A stretch of 64,000 nt of DNA, taken from the NCBI RefSeq assembly GCF_002239585.1, contig NZ_NDFH01000003.1, forward strand, positions 310,001 through 374,000. Reading direction: 5' to 3'. The notes beneath the pieces are model-generated. The model was not told the origin of the DNA, ran no database searches, and saw only the letters and a program-made list of their open reading frames with translations. Positions 52,232 through 61,906 of this stretch are shown here, piece by piece. The position numbers and the translations under genes are program-made. This stretch comes from Psychromonas sp. CD1. Lineage in GTDB: Bacteria > Pseudomonadota > Gammaproteobacteria > Enterobacterales > Psychromonadaceae. The first letter of the stretch is position 1. Each line of letters opens with the position of its first letter.

Positions 52232-53452
52232 TTGAGCACTTATATTAATATGCATATAACCGCAAAACCTACTAGCTTCCAGTGTAATTTAAATTGTGAT
52301 TATTGTTTTTATTTAGAAAAAGAATTTTCTTTGCCAGCAAAACTAACGCAAACAATGACATATCCAGTGTTAGAACAATATATTAAGCACTATATTGAAG
52401 CTGCGGGAGAAAATGTTTATTTTACTTGGCAAGGAGGAGAGCCAACTTTAGCTGGATTACCCTTTTATGAACAGGCTGTTAAATATCAAAAAACATATGC
52501 AAAGAATAAAAAGATTTACAATGCATTTCAAACTAATGGTATTTTAATCAATGTTAAATGGTGTGATTTTTTCTTAAAAAATGATTTCTTAGTGGGGATA
52601 TCTATAGATGGACCAGAAACAATACATAATAAATATCGGGTAACTAAATCTAACAAAGGCACTTTTAAACAGGTGATGAGAGCCATTGAATTATTTAATG
52701 AGCATGCGGTTAAATTTAATACATTGACGGTAGTCAATAATTTAAATGTACAGTATCCGATTGAAACATATAATTTTTTAAAATCTATTGGAGCAAAGCA
52801 TTTACAATTTATAGAGCTTGTTGAAACCCAAGAGTTGAACGAAAATCATATCCCTATTTGGTTTGGCGATGAGCCACAGAGTGTGACATTATGTCCGTTT
52901 TCGGTACCAGCGGAGCAATACGGGAAATTTATGGTGGAAATATTTAAACAATGGGTGTCCCAAGATGTCGGGAAAATTTTTGTTCGACAATTTGAGAGTC
53001 TAATTAGTTGTTTCATGGGCAATGGACATTCAAGTTGTATCTTTCAAAATGCTTGCGGTGATAATCTTGTCATTGAAGCTGATGGTAGTATTTATGAGTG
53101 TGATCATTTTGTTTACGATGGTTATTTATTGGGTAATATTTCTGATATTAAATTATCGAATGCGTTTGGGCATAACGTTAATACACAAAAGAAAACGCTA
53201 TCTGAGCAATGCGAGCAATGCGCTTATATTGAAATATGTAATGGAGGGTGCCCTAAACATCGATTCATAAAAAGTAAAATAGACAATTTGAACGTTTCAT
53301 ATTTTTGTGCAGGCTATAAACTCATGTTCCGTGAAATGACGCCTTATTTGAATGCAATGCGAGAATTATTGAACTCCGGTCTCCCTGCGTATCATATTAT
53401 GGATTTAGTCGATATTATTCGAGAAAATCAAGGCGCTAAAATAACTTTTTAG
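52232..53452 (+). CDS. Anaerobic sulfatase-maturating enzyme (radical SAM/SPASM)
   Basis: A radical SAM enzyme that converts the sulfatase Cys or Ser to formylglycine without oxygen. The radical SAM motif C18-NLN-C22-DY-C25 binds the first 4Fe-4S cluster, with WQGGEPTL near residue 75. A C-terminal SPASM domain (CGDN, CDHF, CEQCAYIEICNGGCPKHR) binds two more. I chose the TTG at 52232 with GGAG 8 bases upstream; the ATG at 52250 is also possible. It lies 67 bases after the Ser-type sulfatase, the substrate it is expected to mature. Confidence 0.92.
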   Translation: MSTYINMHITAKPTSFQCNLNCDYCFYLEKEFSLPAKLTQTMTYPVLEQYIKHYIEAAGENVYFTWQGGEPTLAGLPFYEQAVKYQKTYAKNKKIYNAFQTNGILINVKWCDFFLKNDFLVGISIDGPETIHNKYRVTKSNKGTFKQVMRAIELFNEHAVKFNTLTVVNNLNVQYPIETYNFLKSIGAKHLQFIELVETQELNENHIPIWFGDEPQSVTLCPFSVPAEQYGKFMVEIFKQWVSQDVGKIFVRQFESLISCFMGNGHSSCIFQNACGDNLVIEADGSIYECDHFVYDGYLLGNISDIKLSNAFGHNVNTQKKTLSEQCEQCAYIEICNGGCPKHRFIKSKIDNLNVSYFCAGYKLMFREMTPYLNAMRELLNSGLPAYHIMDLVDIIRENQGAKITF

Positions 53453-53578
53453 TCAAATTCATGTTAAAGACAAACATGAGCCGTTATGATAGCGATCTTA
53501 CAATCGCTTCTTTATTCTCACATATTCTTTTGGGATAATAGAATATGATTTAAATGATACTTTACAACAGGTAATAAA

Positions 53579-54121
53579 ATGGCTTTAAAACCAACTATTT
53601 ATAAGATGAGCATTAATCGCTCTGATTTCAACAATGATATTTATGATGCATTTAATTTTACACTTGCTCAGCATCCTTCTGAAAATTTAGAACGAATGAT
53701 GGCACGTGTCGTTGCATATTGTTTACAATATCAAGAGTTTTTAGCGTTCAGTAAGGGGTTATTTAGTGTTGATGATCCAGATATTTGGGCAAAAAACTTG
53801 TCGGATGAGCTATTGGTTTGGATTGATATGGGAGAGCCTGCGTTTGAGCGTATTAAAAAAGCGAGTCGTAGAGCAAAATCTGTTTATATTTATACTTTTA
53901 ATAGCAAATCGGATGTGTGGTGGCAGCAAGGAAAAAAGGACTTTTCGAAATTAAAAAATGTTGAAGTTTATCAATTTGAGTTTGCTCAAATTCAAGAATT
54001 AGCATTGTTAGTGCAACGCTCTATGGAAATTTCAATGACTATGTCTGGGCAAACCTGCTACATAGCGACTCAAAAAGGGGAATGTGAAATTAATTATGTT
54101 ACCTTGCAAAGTGCGCAATAA
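53579..54121 (+). CDS. yaeQ: YaeQ family protein
   Basis: A small conserved cytoplasmic protein of 180 residues with a PD-(D/E)XK nuclease-like fold known from structures. The family N-terminus ALKPTIYKMSINRSDF, the middle EPAFERIKKASRRAKSVYIYTF and an acidic QFEFAQIQEL are visible. It was once reported to suppress the loss of RfaH, but its role is unresolved. Confidence 0.93.
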   Translation: MALKPTIYKMSINRSDFNNDIYDAFNFTLAQHPSENLERMMARVVAYCLQYQEFLAFSKGLFSVDDPDIWAKNLSDELLVWIDMGEPAFERIKKASRRAKSVYIYTFNSKSDVWWQQGKKDFSKLKNVEVYQFEFAQIQELALLVQRSMEISMTMSGQTCYIATQKGECEINYVTLQSAQ

Positions 54122-54190
54122 GATGAAAGTCTCTGTGTTTTTTGCTATGCTCTTGCACCTTATTTTATTAACCAAAAACAGTGATATAAC

Positions 54191-55645
54191 ATGAAATTTA
54201 TTGTCAAATTTTTCCCTGAAATTATGATGAAAAGTAAGCCTGTTCGAAAACGCTTTAGTAAAATGTTACAAGGTAACATTCGCAATGTCTTATGTAATGT
54301 TGATGTTGATGTAAAAGTGATTTTAGAATGGGATAAAATCATTGTGCGTACGGAGAATGAAAGTGCGCAAAACAAAGAAAACATTATCTTCCGTTTGGCG
54401 AGTACTCCTGGTATTGCACATTTTTTAGAAGTCAGAGAAACGCAATTTACGGAATTACACGATGCTTATGAACAAACGAAAGAACACCTAGGTGATTCAT
54501 TAACCGGCAAAACATTTTGTGTGCGTGTGAAACGCGTTGGTAAGCATGATTTTTCTTCCATTGAAGCGGAGCGCTATATTGGAGGGGGTTTAAATCAATT
54601 TACAGACGCGGCAGGGGTCAAATTAAAAAATCCTGATATCACCGTAAGATTAGAAATTAATAATGATAAGCTTTTCTTTATTGATAAGCGCCATCCTGGG
54701 TTAGGAGGGTTTCCTTTAGGAACACAAGAATCTGTACTATCTTTGATTTCAGGTGGGTTTGATTCTGGCGTATCAAGCTATCAATTTATTAAACGTGGCT
54801 CACGTGTGCATTATTGTTTCTTTAATTTAGGTGGTGCGGCGCATGAAATTGGAGTGAAACAGGTTGCGTATCGTTTATGGGAGCGTTTTGGCTCTTCACA
54901 TAAAGTTAAATTTATTTCGATTCCTTTTGAACCGGTAGTTGCCGAAATATTAGAGAAAGTGGATAACGGTCAGATGGGTGTGGTGCTAAAACGTATGATG
55001 ATGCGTGCGGGAACATTAGTTGCTGAGCGTTTAAATATTGAATCTTTGGTGACTGGAGAGGCATTAGGTCAGGTTTCAAGCCAAACATTACGTAATTTAT
55101 CGGTGATCGATAAAGTCACAGATATGCTTATCTTGCGTCCGTTAATTGTGACGGATAAACAAGATATTATTGATTGTGCTCGCTTAATTGGTACGGCTGA
55201 GATTTCTGAGACTATCCCTGAATATTGTGGTGTGATTTCACAGCGCCCGACGGTTAAAGCCGTAATGAGTAAAATTGAAAAAGAAGAAGCTAAATTTGAT
55301 CTCTCTTTGATTCAAGCTGTGGTTGAAAAAGCAAAAGTTATCGATATTCGTGATATTGCGAAAGCTGCTCATAAGGACGTAGTCGAAGTTGAATCTGTTT
55401 CTGCTTTTAATACTAATGAAGTGATTATAGATATTCGTTCGGCAGAAGAACAAGAAATGGCGCCTTTATCGATTAAAGATGTACATATTGAATATTTACC
55501 CTTCTTTAAATTGGCATCACAATTTGGGGAATTAGCACAAGATAAAACATATCTTCTATATTGTGATCGTGGCGTAATGAGTCAATTACAAGCATTATAT
55601 TTAAAAGAAGCTGGATTTGATAATGTGAAAGTTTATCGCCCTTAG
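54191..55645 (+). CDS. thiI: tRNA 4-thiouridine synthase / thiamine sulfur transferase ThiI
   Basis: Makes s4U8 in tRNA and supplies sulfur for the thiazole of thiamine. The 484-residue protein has an NFLD/THUMP N-terminus (residues 1-165), the PP-loop [13 protein letters not shown] near residue 182, and a C-terminal rhodanese domain. [10 protein letters not shown] near residue 344 and the rhodanese cysteine in YCDRGVMSQ near residue 456 are present. This is the long, rhodanese-containing form. It precedes a terminator-like hairpin. Confidence 0.97.
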   Translation: MKFIVKFFPEIMMKSKPVRKRFSKMLQGNIRNVLCNVDVDVKVILEWDKIIVRTENESAQNKENIIFRLASTPGIAHFLEVRETQFTELHDAYEQTKEHLGDSLTGKTFCVRVKRVGKHDFSSIEAERYIGGGLNQFTDAAGVKLKNPDITVRLEINNDKLFFIDKRHPGLGGFPLGTQESVLSLISGGFDSGVSSYQFIKRGSRVHYCFFNLGGAAHEIGVKQVAYRLWERFGSSHKVKFISIPFEPVVAEILEKVDNGQMGVVLKRMMMRAGTLVAERLNIESLVTGEALGQVSSQTLRNLSVIDKVTDMLILRPLIVTDKQDIIDCARLIGTAEISETIPEYCGVISQRPTVKAVMSKIEKEEAKFDLSLIQAVVEKAKVIDIRDIAKAAHKDVVEVESVSAFNTNEVIIDIRSAEEQEMAPLSIKDVHIEYLPFFKLASQFGELAQDKTYLLYCDRGVMSQLQALYLKEAGFDNVKVYRP

Positions 55646-55659
55646 TAAGTGTTCAGATA

Positions 55660-55689
55660 AAAATGGTGCAAGGTCTAGGGTGCCATTTT
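55660..55689 (+). terminator. Possible terminator after thiI
   Basis: AAAATGG pairs with CCATTTT with a 16-base loop, 14 bases after the thiI stop. There is only a short T-rich end. Confidence 0.45.
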
Positions 55690-55910
55690 GTATATGTAGG
55701 GGTTAAATAAATTGCCGGGGTAACACGTGTTTTAGTTTAATTTTCACTATACCTCGGTATGTTTCGTTTCATGGTATCATTCTGTATTTATCCAACATTT
55801 AAAAGATGATTTTTTTGAAAGACCTTTCCTAAATCATTCTCGTGAAATATCCTTTGGCACGGTGGTGTATTGTGTGGACAGAATCTTCATTCGACGATTG
55901 AGGTGATATT

Positions 55911-56135
55911 GTGAATATTTTTTGTTTTCGTTTAAATATTTCTTATCAAGCATTTGAGCAATTATATCGTTCGCCAAATACAGTGATTAAAGTTCGTGAT
56001 GATACAGGGCGCATGTTACAAATTCCTGCGATGCGTTTTGTGCCTTTTTTTTCGCAGTTAGGGGTGAGAGGATACTTTCAACTAACCCTTTCTGAGAAAA
56101 ATAAATTTGAAAAGCTAGTGTTATTAGAGCAATAA
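55911..56135 (+). CDS. DUF2835 family protein
   Basis: A small protein of 74 residues with the family features YQAFEQLYRSPNTVIKVRDDTGR and FVPFFSQLGVRGYFQLTLSEKNKF. Function unknown; it is common in Vibrio, Shewanella and relatives. The start is GTG with GAGGTGA 6 bases upstream. It stands alone between thiI and rsmF. Confidence 0.85.
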   Translation: MNIFCFRLNISYQAFEQLYRSPNTVIKVRDDTGRMLQIPAMRFVPFFSQLGVRGYFQLTLSEKNKFEKLVLLEQ

Positions 56136-56144
56136 AGAAAAAAA

Positions 56145-56171
56145 GCCTAGGAAAAAAGGGGATACCTAGGC
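56145..56171. other. Hairpin after the DUF2835 gene
   Basis: GCCTAGG pairs with CCTAGGC over a 13-base purine-rich loop. It has no T-run. A second hairpin follows at 56225-56243 (TCTGCGT with ACGCAGA). Both lie between two convergent genes. Confidence 0.5.
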
Positions 56172-56331
56172 AACTAAAGGCATAAACACAACATAAAAAT
56201 ATTGTGACTAATGAGATGAGATTTTCTGCGTATTAAACGCAGATCTAATAAATATAAATGTCTCACTTAAAAGCAATACTTCTTAAGTAAAGAATAACCG
56301 ACATTCCTAAAATTAAAAGTTTATTTGAAAG

Positions 56332-57777
56332 TTATTTGTCAAATAAATTAGAATCACGAATCAATTCTCTGGGAAGATTATTTTTAATCCGATTATTTAG
56401 TACCTTTCCAAAACCGATTATAATATTACGATAGCTAAGTAAAACCTCACCCGTTTCGAATTTATGATTTAAGTCGCGAATATCACGGCCTTGATAAAAA
56501 GCCTGTGCTTGTTGAGCATTAAGAGATAAAACGTTTTTAGTGGCGTGCGCGCCAAATAAAGTTAAAAACTCATGCGTACTTTTAAAGCCACTTCTTCGAC
56601 CTTTACCAAATTCTTCTGCAATCTTAATGCCTAAGCGAGAGAAACGGATCTTTGGAATCAATGCTTTGATAGGATCGGGGAATAGCCAAAAGTCTTGATC
56701 GCGTTGATATAACATCCCACTAATGTTTGCTATGCCGAATTTCTGTTCAAAATAAGCATATAACTCAGCTTCTTTTTGTCTTGTAGGACGAATAAAAGGA
56801 AACTTACCTAAACGCTTTTTAACTTCGGGAGGAGTTGTAGGGCCAATTTTACGTAATGCGGCGACAAAAAAACCTTCACTATCATAAATGTGAGGCCATA
56901 CGTGTAAGAAGCCATCTTCCGTGCATGACTTCGATGCGCCTGGAAATAAAGACGCCAGATTTAAAAACTCAACACTGTCGGTAAAATGTTCTTTGAGAAA
57001 ATGACAAACTTCTTGATTTTCTTCATGGCTTAAGGTGCAAGTTGAATAGATTAAAACGCCTTGCTCTTTTAGTGCGTAAAAAGCACTTTTAATCAGTTCT
57101 TTTTGGGTTAAAGCGATATTTTCAATGGCGTTTTGATTCCAGTTTTTCATCGCATTTTTATCTTTACGTATCGTTCCTTCACACGAGCAAGGAGCATCAA
57201 GTAAAATTGCATCAAAGCTGTTCGGTAGCCATGCACCAAATACATTGCCATTAAAATGAGTTAAGGCTACATTTTTAATACCACAACGTTGCATATTAGC
57301 ATGCAAAATTTTAACGCGGCTGGCGGAGAAGTCATTGGCAATAAGTAAGCCTTGATTGTTCATCTTAGCCGCTATTTGAGTTGTCTTTGAACCCGGGGCT
57401 GCGGATAGATCAAGTAAAACAGATTGCTCGTTACTTTTAAAGAAATGGAAGAGTGCACTGACAGGAAGCATGGAGCTGGCTTCTTGTAAATAACAAAGTC
57501 CGGCAAGATGTTCAAAACTATTACCCAAAGGCGTTATCTGTGTACTTGTTTTTATCCAAAAACCCTCTGTGCACCAAGGAATGGGAGTTAATTCCCATTG
57601 ATGTTCCGCCGCTAGGCATTTAAAATCAGCAATGCTAATTTTTAAGGTGTTTACTCGAATAGCGGGTCGAAGAGGGCGCTGACACGCATCCAGAAAATCT
57701 TGAAAAGAAAGTTTCTCCGGAAAGATCCCGGACATTTTATTAATAAAAGCGGCCGGAAGAAGAGTATTGTTATCCAT
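56332..57777 (-). CDS. rsmF: 16S rRNA m5C1407 methyltransferase
   Basis: Methylates C1407 of 16S rRNA. The 481-residue protein has SAM motifs DLSAAPGSKTTQIAAKM near residue 125 and DAPCSCEGTIRKD near residue 195. The catalytic cysteine pair is PCSC (196) and STCTLSHEENQ near residue 250. The C-terminal PUA-like RsmF domain is present. I chose the ATG at 57777 (AGGA upstream). It lies downstream of letB as in E. coli yebU. Confidence 0.96.
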   Translation of the reverse strand: MDNNTLLPAAFINKMSGIFPEKLSFQDFLDACQRPLRPAIRVNTLKISIADFKCLAAEHQWELTPIPWCTEGFWIKTSTQITPLGNSFEHLAGLCYLQEASSMLPVSALFHFFKSNEQSVLLDLSAAPGSKTTQIAAKMNNQGLLIANDFSASRVKILHANMQRCGIKNVALTHFNGNVFGAWLPNSFDAILLDAPCSCEGTIRKDKNAMKNWNQNAIENIALTQKELIKSAFYALKEQGVLIYSTCTLSHEENQEVCHFLKEHFTDSVEFLNLASLFPGASKSCTEDGFLHVWPHIYDSEGFFVAALRKIGPTTPPEVKKRLGKFPFIRPTRQKEAELYAYFEQKFGIANISGMLYQRDQDFWLFPDPIKALIPKIRFSRLGIKIAEEFGKGRRSGFKSTHEFLTLFGAHATKNVLSLNAQQAQAFYQGRDIRDLNHKFETGEVLLSYRNIIIGFGKVLNNRIKNNLPRELIRDSNLFDK

Positions 57778-57843
57778 TAAAAATCCTAAATAAAACACAC
57801 ACAAAAAAGTGTGTGTTTTATACCATACTCTACCTTAAAAAAG

Positions 57844-60507
57844 CTATGTTTTTGGGATGGATAATTGCCAATTAAACCATTTGTCTTGTACATCTAATTG
57901 TAAGGTGAAATGTGCATTTGATTCTGCAGGGGCCTGTAATTTATATCGGTCGTTGGTGCTCATATTTATGCCTCCTTTCACTAAGGAGGTTAGAGATGTG
58001 GTTTTTAGGGTGGCGCCACTAATACCTACATCGAGATTAAAGCCTGATGCGGGCCAAAAGATAGAGTTTTGGCGAATGATGGTGGTGTACTTCGGATAAA
58101 TGTTTAAGGTTATTTCAACGCCACTGGCATCATTATTTAATTGTTTTGCAATCACTTCACCAATTTGAATTTGACGATGGTAAACGGGACTGCCTATATT
58201 GGTTGAGCCAGCGTTGTTTGCCAATAAAATGATGGTTAAGCCTTGTTTGTTTTTGGGTAATAAGGGCTCGTTTAACTCGCCCTTAAAAATACTCGTCAAC
58301 TGACCATTTCCAGGGCTAACATTAATGTAATCACCACTGATTAAGGTAGATAAGTTTTTGGCGCCCGAAAGTGAAATATGACTACTTACAACCCAAAAAC
58401 GGCTGTTTTTGTGCAGTACTTGCTTAATAAAAGGTGCTTTTATATTTGCAATGACTTGGATTTTGTTATTTTCATCTAAACTTAAGTTTTTTACCTCGCC
58501 AATAACAAGTCCATTTGATTTTAGTTTATTGCCCACTTTTAAGTTGTTAGCGTTTTCAAAAATGATGGTGATAGATTTTTCGGGATTGGCCGCTTCTTGG
58601 TAACTGGCGAAAAGTTTATAAGCTCCATTTTTAAAACGGTTATTGATATTAGCATTACCTTGTTCTACCGCAATACCTCCGCTAGTGATGGCAAGTAATG
58701 ATTCCGCCTGCATTTTTATACCTTGTAGATCTGCTGAAAGTTTAAAACCACTCACATTCCAAAAAACACTTTCGGCATTAATAAGATGTTTATACGAACC
58801 TTTTATGATTAATGTGGTACGTATGAGACCAGAATCATCAAAATTAAACGAGCTTATTTCACCAATGGGGAACTTATGGTAATAAACTGGAGAGCCTACA
58901 TTTAAAGCCGGTAGTTTTGTGCTTAATATATTAACCGTTAAGGGGCTAGTGAAAATGTCTTTCCCTTCTTTTGCTATCGCTCTCGATGCGTATAAGCGGA
59001 ATATTTGATGTTTAGATAAGGTGCTAACAGGGGTGTTTCTTGGGATCGGAATTTGATTATATAAACCGATTCCCCCACTGATAATATTTTCGAGGGGGCT
59101 TGATTGTAATTTAATACCAGTGAATGACATTTGTAAATTAACACCACTTAATAAATAAAATTTACTTTGTTTATTAATCAGGTATCGATATTTGGTGTTT
59201 ATTTGCATCATCACTTCAATAAACTTGCCGGAATTAGAGATGTGCAAACGGCTTATTTCACCTATTTTTATACCTTGGAATTGGATAGGATCGTTTTTAT
59301 TTAAACCCGTCGCATCTTCGGTTAATAGGTGTAGAGTTAAATCAGGTTTTAAAGGGAGCTGTTCAAGATTTACATTAAATTGTTTCTTTGGTGTGGCATT
59401 AGATTTAATAGAGGGAGCAAAAGCAATATAGTTGCCTCTCACAATATTACTGACATTACTTATTTTAGTAAAAGAAATCGATGTTTTTTCGAGCCAAAAT
59501 TGTGCATTTTGGGTCATTAGATCACTAAATTCAGGCGTTATAGTGGCTTTAGCTATAAAATATTTTTTGTTTTTAACATATTTTATCTCCGTTAAATGGC
59601 CTATGTTGTGTCCTTTAAAGCGAATGTCTGCTCCATTAGATAAGTTTTCCGTGGATTTTAAAATCAGTGTAATTGTTACGCCATGCTGACTCTCTTTAAA
59701 GTCGTTATAAAGGGTAAATATTTTTTGTGTGCTTAATTTCGGGCTATTATCGGGTGAGCTAAACGTTATTCCGCCTGCAATTAATGCACTGATACTTGCA
59801 ATTTTTAAATCAAACCCATTACTCGAAATATTGGCATTTAATCCACTTATATTCCAAAACTTACTATTAGCATGGAGTAAATAGCTATATTTTTTATCGA
59901 TAAATGCACTGATATCTACATTTCTTGTATCTTTCGCTAATTGTATTTTAATGACTTCACCGACTTTTATCTTTTTATAGAACAAAGGCGTTGCAATACC
60001 AATAGAATCAGCTTGTTTACTTTTCAAATTAACCAGTAATGCACCTTTTGGTATATAAACGGGAGGTTCTGAAACGGCTTCAAAATTGTTTCTCGTATCG
60101 CCGTTTCCAGGGTGTAAATTAATGTAACTTCCAGAAAAAAGAGTGTCTAGTCCAGAGATGGCGGTTAAAGATGCTTGTGGAGAAACCAACCAAAATTGCG
60201 TATTTTCACGTAACATCGATGTTGCGTGTGATTCAATGGTTGCGGTGATGTTGATACCGCTCCGGCTGTCTAATTCGATTTTTTTTACGGTACCGACAAT
60301 CACACCTTTATAACGTATACGTGTTTTATCGACAATAATGCCTTCAGCATTGGTAAAATGGATAGAGATACTTTCATTGGCATTGGTAATATTGGTGAGT
60401 AAGAGCCATCCACCTAAAATTGCGGCAAGCAAAGGTAAAAACCAAATGGGAGAAAATACGCGTTTTTTTGCGAGAGTGGCTTGGTTTCTTGATTTTACAT
60501 CAGTCAT
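57844..60507 (-). CDS. letB: Lipophilic envelope-spanning tunnel protein LetB (seven MCE domains)
   Basis: A periplasm-spanning tunnel of stacked MCE rings anchored in the inner membrane. It has one N-terminal membrane segment (WFLPLLAAILGGWLLLTNI, about residues 22-40). After it come seven MCE repeats; each has the pattern (I/V)-F-x-N-A-x-G or L-x-x-G-x-P-V with KxIxxGExx and an N-S-x-F-W block. The length (887 residues) is that of E. coli LetB. The ATG at 60507 overlaps the letA stop. An ATG at 60519 is also in frame, but its GGG is too close. Confidence 0.93.
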   Translation of the reverse strand: MTDVKSRNQATLAKKRVFSPIWFLPLLAAILGGWLLLTNITNANESISIHFTNAEGIIVDKTRIRYKGVIVGTVKKIELDSRSGINITATIESHATSMLRENTQFWLVSPQASLTAISGLDTLFSGSYINLHPGNGDTRNNFEAVSEPPVYIPKGALLVNLKSKQADSIGIATPLFYKKIKVGEVIKIQLAKDTRNVDISAFIDKKYSYLLHANSKFWNISGLNANISSNGFDLKIASISALIAGGITFSSPDNSPKLSTQKIFTLYNDFKESQHGVTITLILKSTENLSNGADIRFKGHNIGHLTEIKYVKNKKYFIAKATITPEFSDLMTQNAQFWLEKTSISFTKISNVSNIVRGNYIAFAPSIKSNATPKKQFNVNLEQLPLKPDLTLHLLTEDATGLNKNDPIQFQGIKIGEISRLHISNSGKFIEVMMQINTKYRYLINKQSKFYLLSGVNLQMSFTGIKLQSSPLENIISGGIGLYNQIPIPRNTPVSTLSKHQIFRLYASRAIAKEGKDIFTSPLTVNILSTKLPALNVGSPVYYHKFPIGEISSFNFDDSGLIRTTLIIKGSYKHLINAESVFWNVSGFKLSADLQGIKMQAESLLAITSGGIAVEQGNANINNRFKNGAYKLFASYQEAANPEKSITIIFENANNLKVGNKLKSNGLVIGEVKNLSLDENNKIQVIANIKAPFIKQVLHKNSRFWVVSSHISLSGAKNLSTLISGDYINVSPGNGQLTSIFKGELNEPLLPKNKQGLTIILLANNAGSTNIGSPVYHRQIQIGEVIAKQLNNDASGVEITLNIYPKYTTIIRQNSIFWPASGFNLDVGISGATLKTTSLTSLVKGGINMSTNDRYKLQAPAESNAHFTLQLDVQDKWFNWQLSIPKT

Positions 60508-61129
60508 TATTTTGTGCATCCCAAATTAAACGAGTATCGAAGTTGTTGGCGGCAAAAAGAGTACAAAGCACAACCAAAGTAAAAGAGGATGCCGCAATAC
60601 CAGGGTAAACAGAAAGTAAATTTCCTTTATCAAAGACAGCAACCATGATGGAGATCACAAAAAGGTCTAAAACGGACCATTTCCCTATCCATGCAATAAA
60701 AGCGAAGGCTAAAAATTGTGTTTTAGCATTGAGTTTATATTTAAAATGTACGGCGAGTGTGATGATAGTTAAGCCGACGATTTTTAAAATAGGAACAACA
60801 ATAGAAGCAATAAAAACAATGCCTGCAATGATCTTCATATTACTATCCATTAAACTTAAGATGCCTGAAAAAATCGTATCTGGATAGAGTATTGAATTTT
60901 TTAGTAAATAAGTAATTGGATAAATATTGGCCGGGATCAAAAAGACAATGGCGGTTATCAAAAGAGCCGATGTTTTTTGCAAACTATTTTTTTTGCGTAA
61001 TGAAATTCGATTTAAACAGTGAGGACAAATATCAGGATGTTGTGTTTGTTTGCTTGTTTTACAACAAACACAACAAAGTTGTAAACCTTGTTGTCGGCCA
61101 GAGAGGCCCGCTTTTGCTATTTCATTCAT
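60500..61129 (-). pseudogene. letA: LetA C-terminal half (split gene, second PqiA domain)
   Basis: The second half of LetA (PqiA/YebS family), which works with LetB in lipid transport. It has zinc-ribbon cysteines CCVCC and CPHC near residues 20-40, then four membrane segments with SLQKTSALL, LIPANIYPI and KWSVLDLFVISIMVAVF. It matches the C-terminal domain of YebS. The ATG at 61129 overlaps the end of the N-terminal half (ATGAATGA). Removing one copy of a 4-base direct repeat (AATG) joins the two halves as SWEKYYNEIAKAG. So it is either a split gene with coupled translation or a frameshifted pseudogene. Confidence 0.8.
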
Positions 61130-61586
61130 TATAATACTTTTCCCAGCTATGATGGTCACTGTAATTGCTTAGAATAAGCATATTTATCCACAAAAGAGCG
61201 ATAAAGAAGTAAAAACCAAGGCCAAAATAAAGATCGGCGTAGGCGATTAATTTGAAAATGGCGACAATTAAACTTACTAAATAAACTTCAAGCATTGACC
61301 AATGCGACAGTATGCGGGTGACTTTTAATATTTGAGGTAAAAAAACAAAACGAAGATTAAAAGTAAAACACGTACTACTAATGACAATGCTAATAATCAA
61401 TAGTGTTGGGGCAACTACGGCACAAAACAAAACCATAAAGGCAACTAGAGGCGCACTATTAAGCATCATCAATGCGCCGTGCAATAGATTGGTATCTTCG
61501 GTTAGGCCCAGTATATGTATAGAAAAAAGAGGGAGAGTAAATGCTGGGAAAAGTAAGAGTAAGGCGCAGATACTGAGTGCTAACAT
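61122..61586 (-). pseudogene. letA: LetA N-terminal half without its zinc ribbon
   Basis: The first PqiA domain of LetA: four membrane segments with HILGLTEDTNLLHGALMM, LSHWSMLEVYLVSLIVAIFKL and ILSNYSDHHSWEKYY. YebS homologues have a zinc ribbon of about 45 residues before this point. Here the frame opens only 12 bases upstream of the ATG (after a TAA) and reads RCSW, what should be the end of that ribbon. No ribbon is found in other frames upstream. The ATG has no ribosome binding site. With the split at 61122-61129, the gene looks to be in decay, although letB is intact. Confidence 0.75.
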
Positions 61587-61906
61587 CCAAGAGCAACGTT
61601 ATTTTTATCAGTTAGATATTTTAAATAAAGGATAAAATGTTGGCTGTTAAACTCTTTTATTCCGCTCATTTAGAATTTTTAGTTAATGATTATTAGGCAC
61701 CAAAAAAGTATAACAAGAGTTAGATAGATGTTTAAACGCGTAGAAAGAACGAAATAGAGCGGGAAAAGTAATGTTTGTTTGGCAACTTATAAAATATGTT
61801 ATTTCTAACATTGTTATCTTTGCTTTTCCCCTGTAACCTAGCTTTTTTTTAGGTTTAATATTTAACGAACCTAGTTATATTTTTCTATATAAAGGATATT
61901 CTGGAT
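61587..61906. promoter_or_regulatory. Intergenic region between letA and ackA with a leader structure
   Basis: About 320 bases. The ackA leader has AACCTA (61835-61840), a T8 tract, TAGGTT (61850-61855), and AACCTA again (61868-61873). The middle segment can pair with either outer one, giving two alternative hairpins. The ackA ribosome binding site (AAGGA) is at about 61892-61896. No gene is seen. The plus-strand frame at 61381-61635 is a shadow of letA. Confidence 0.4.
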
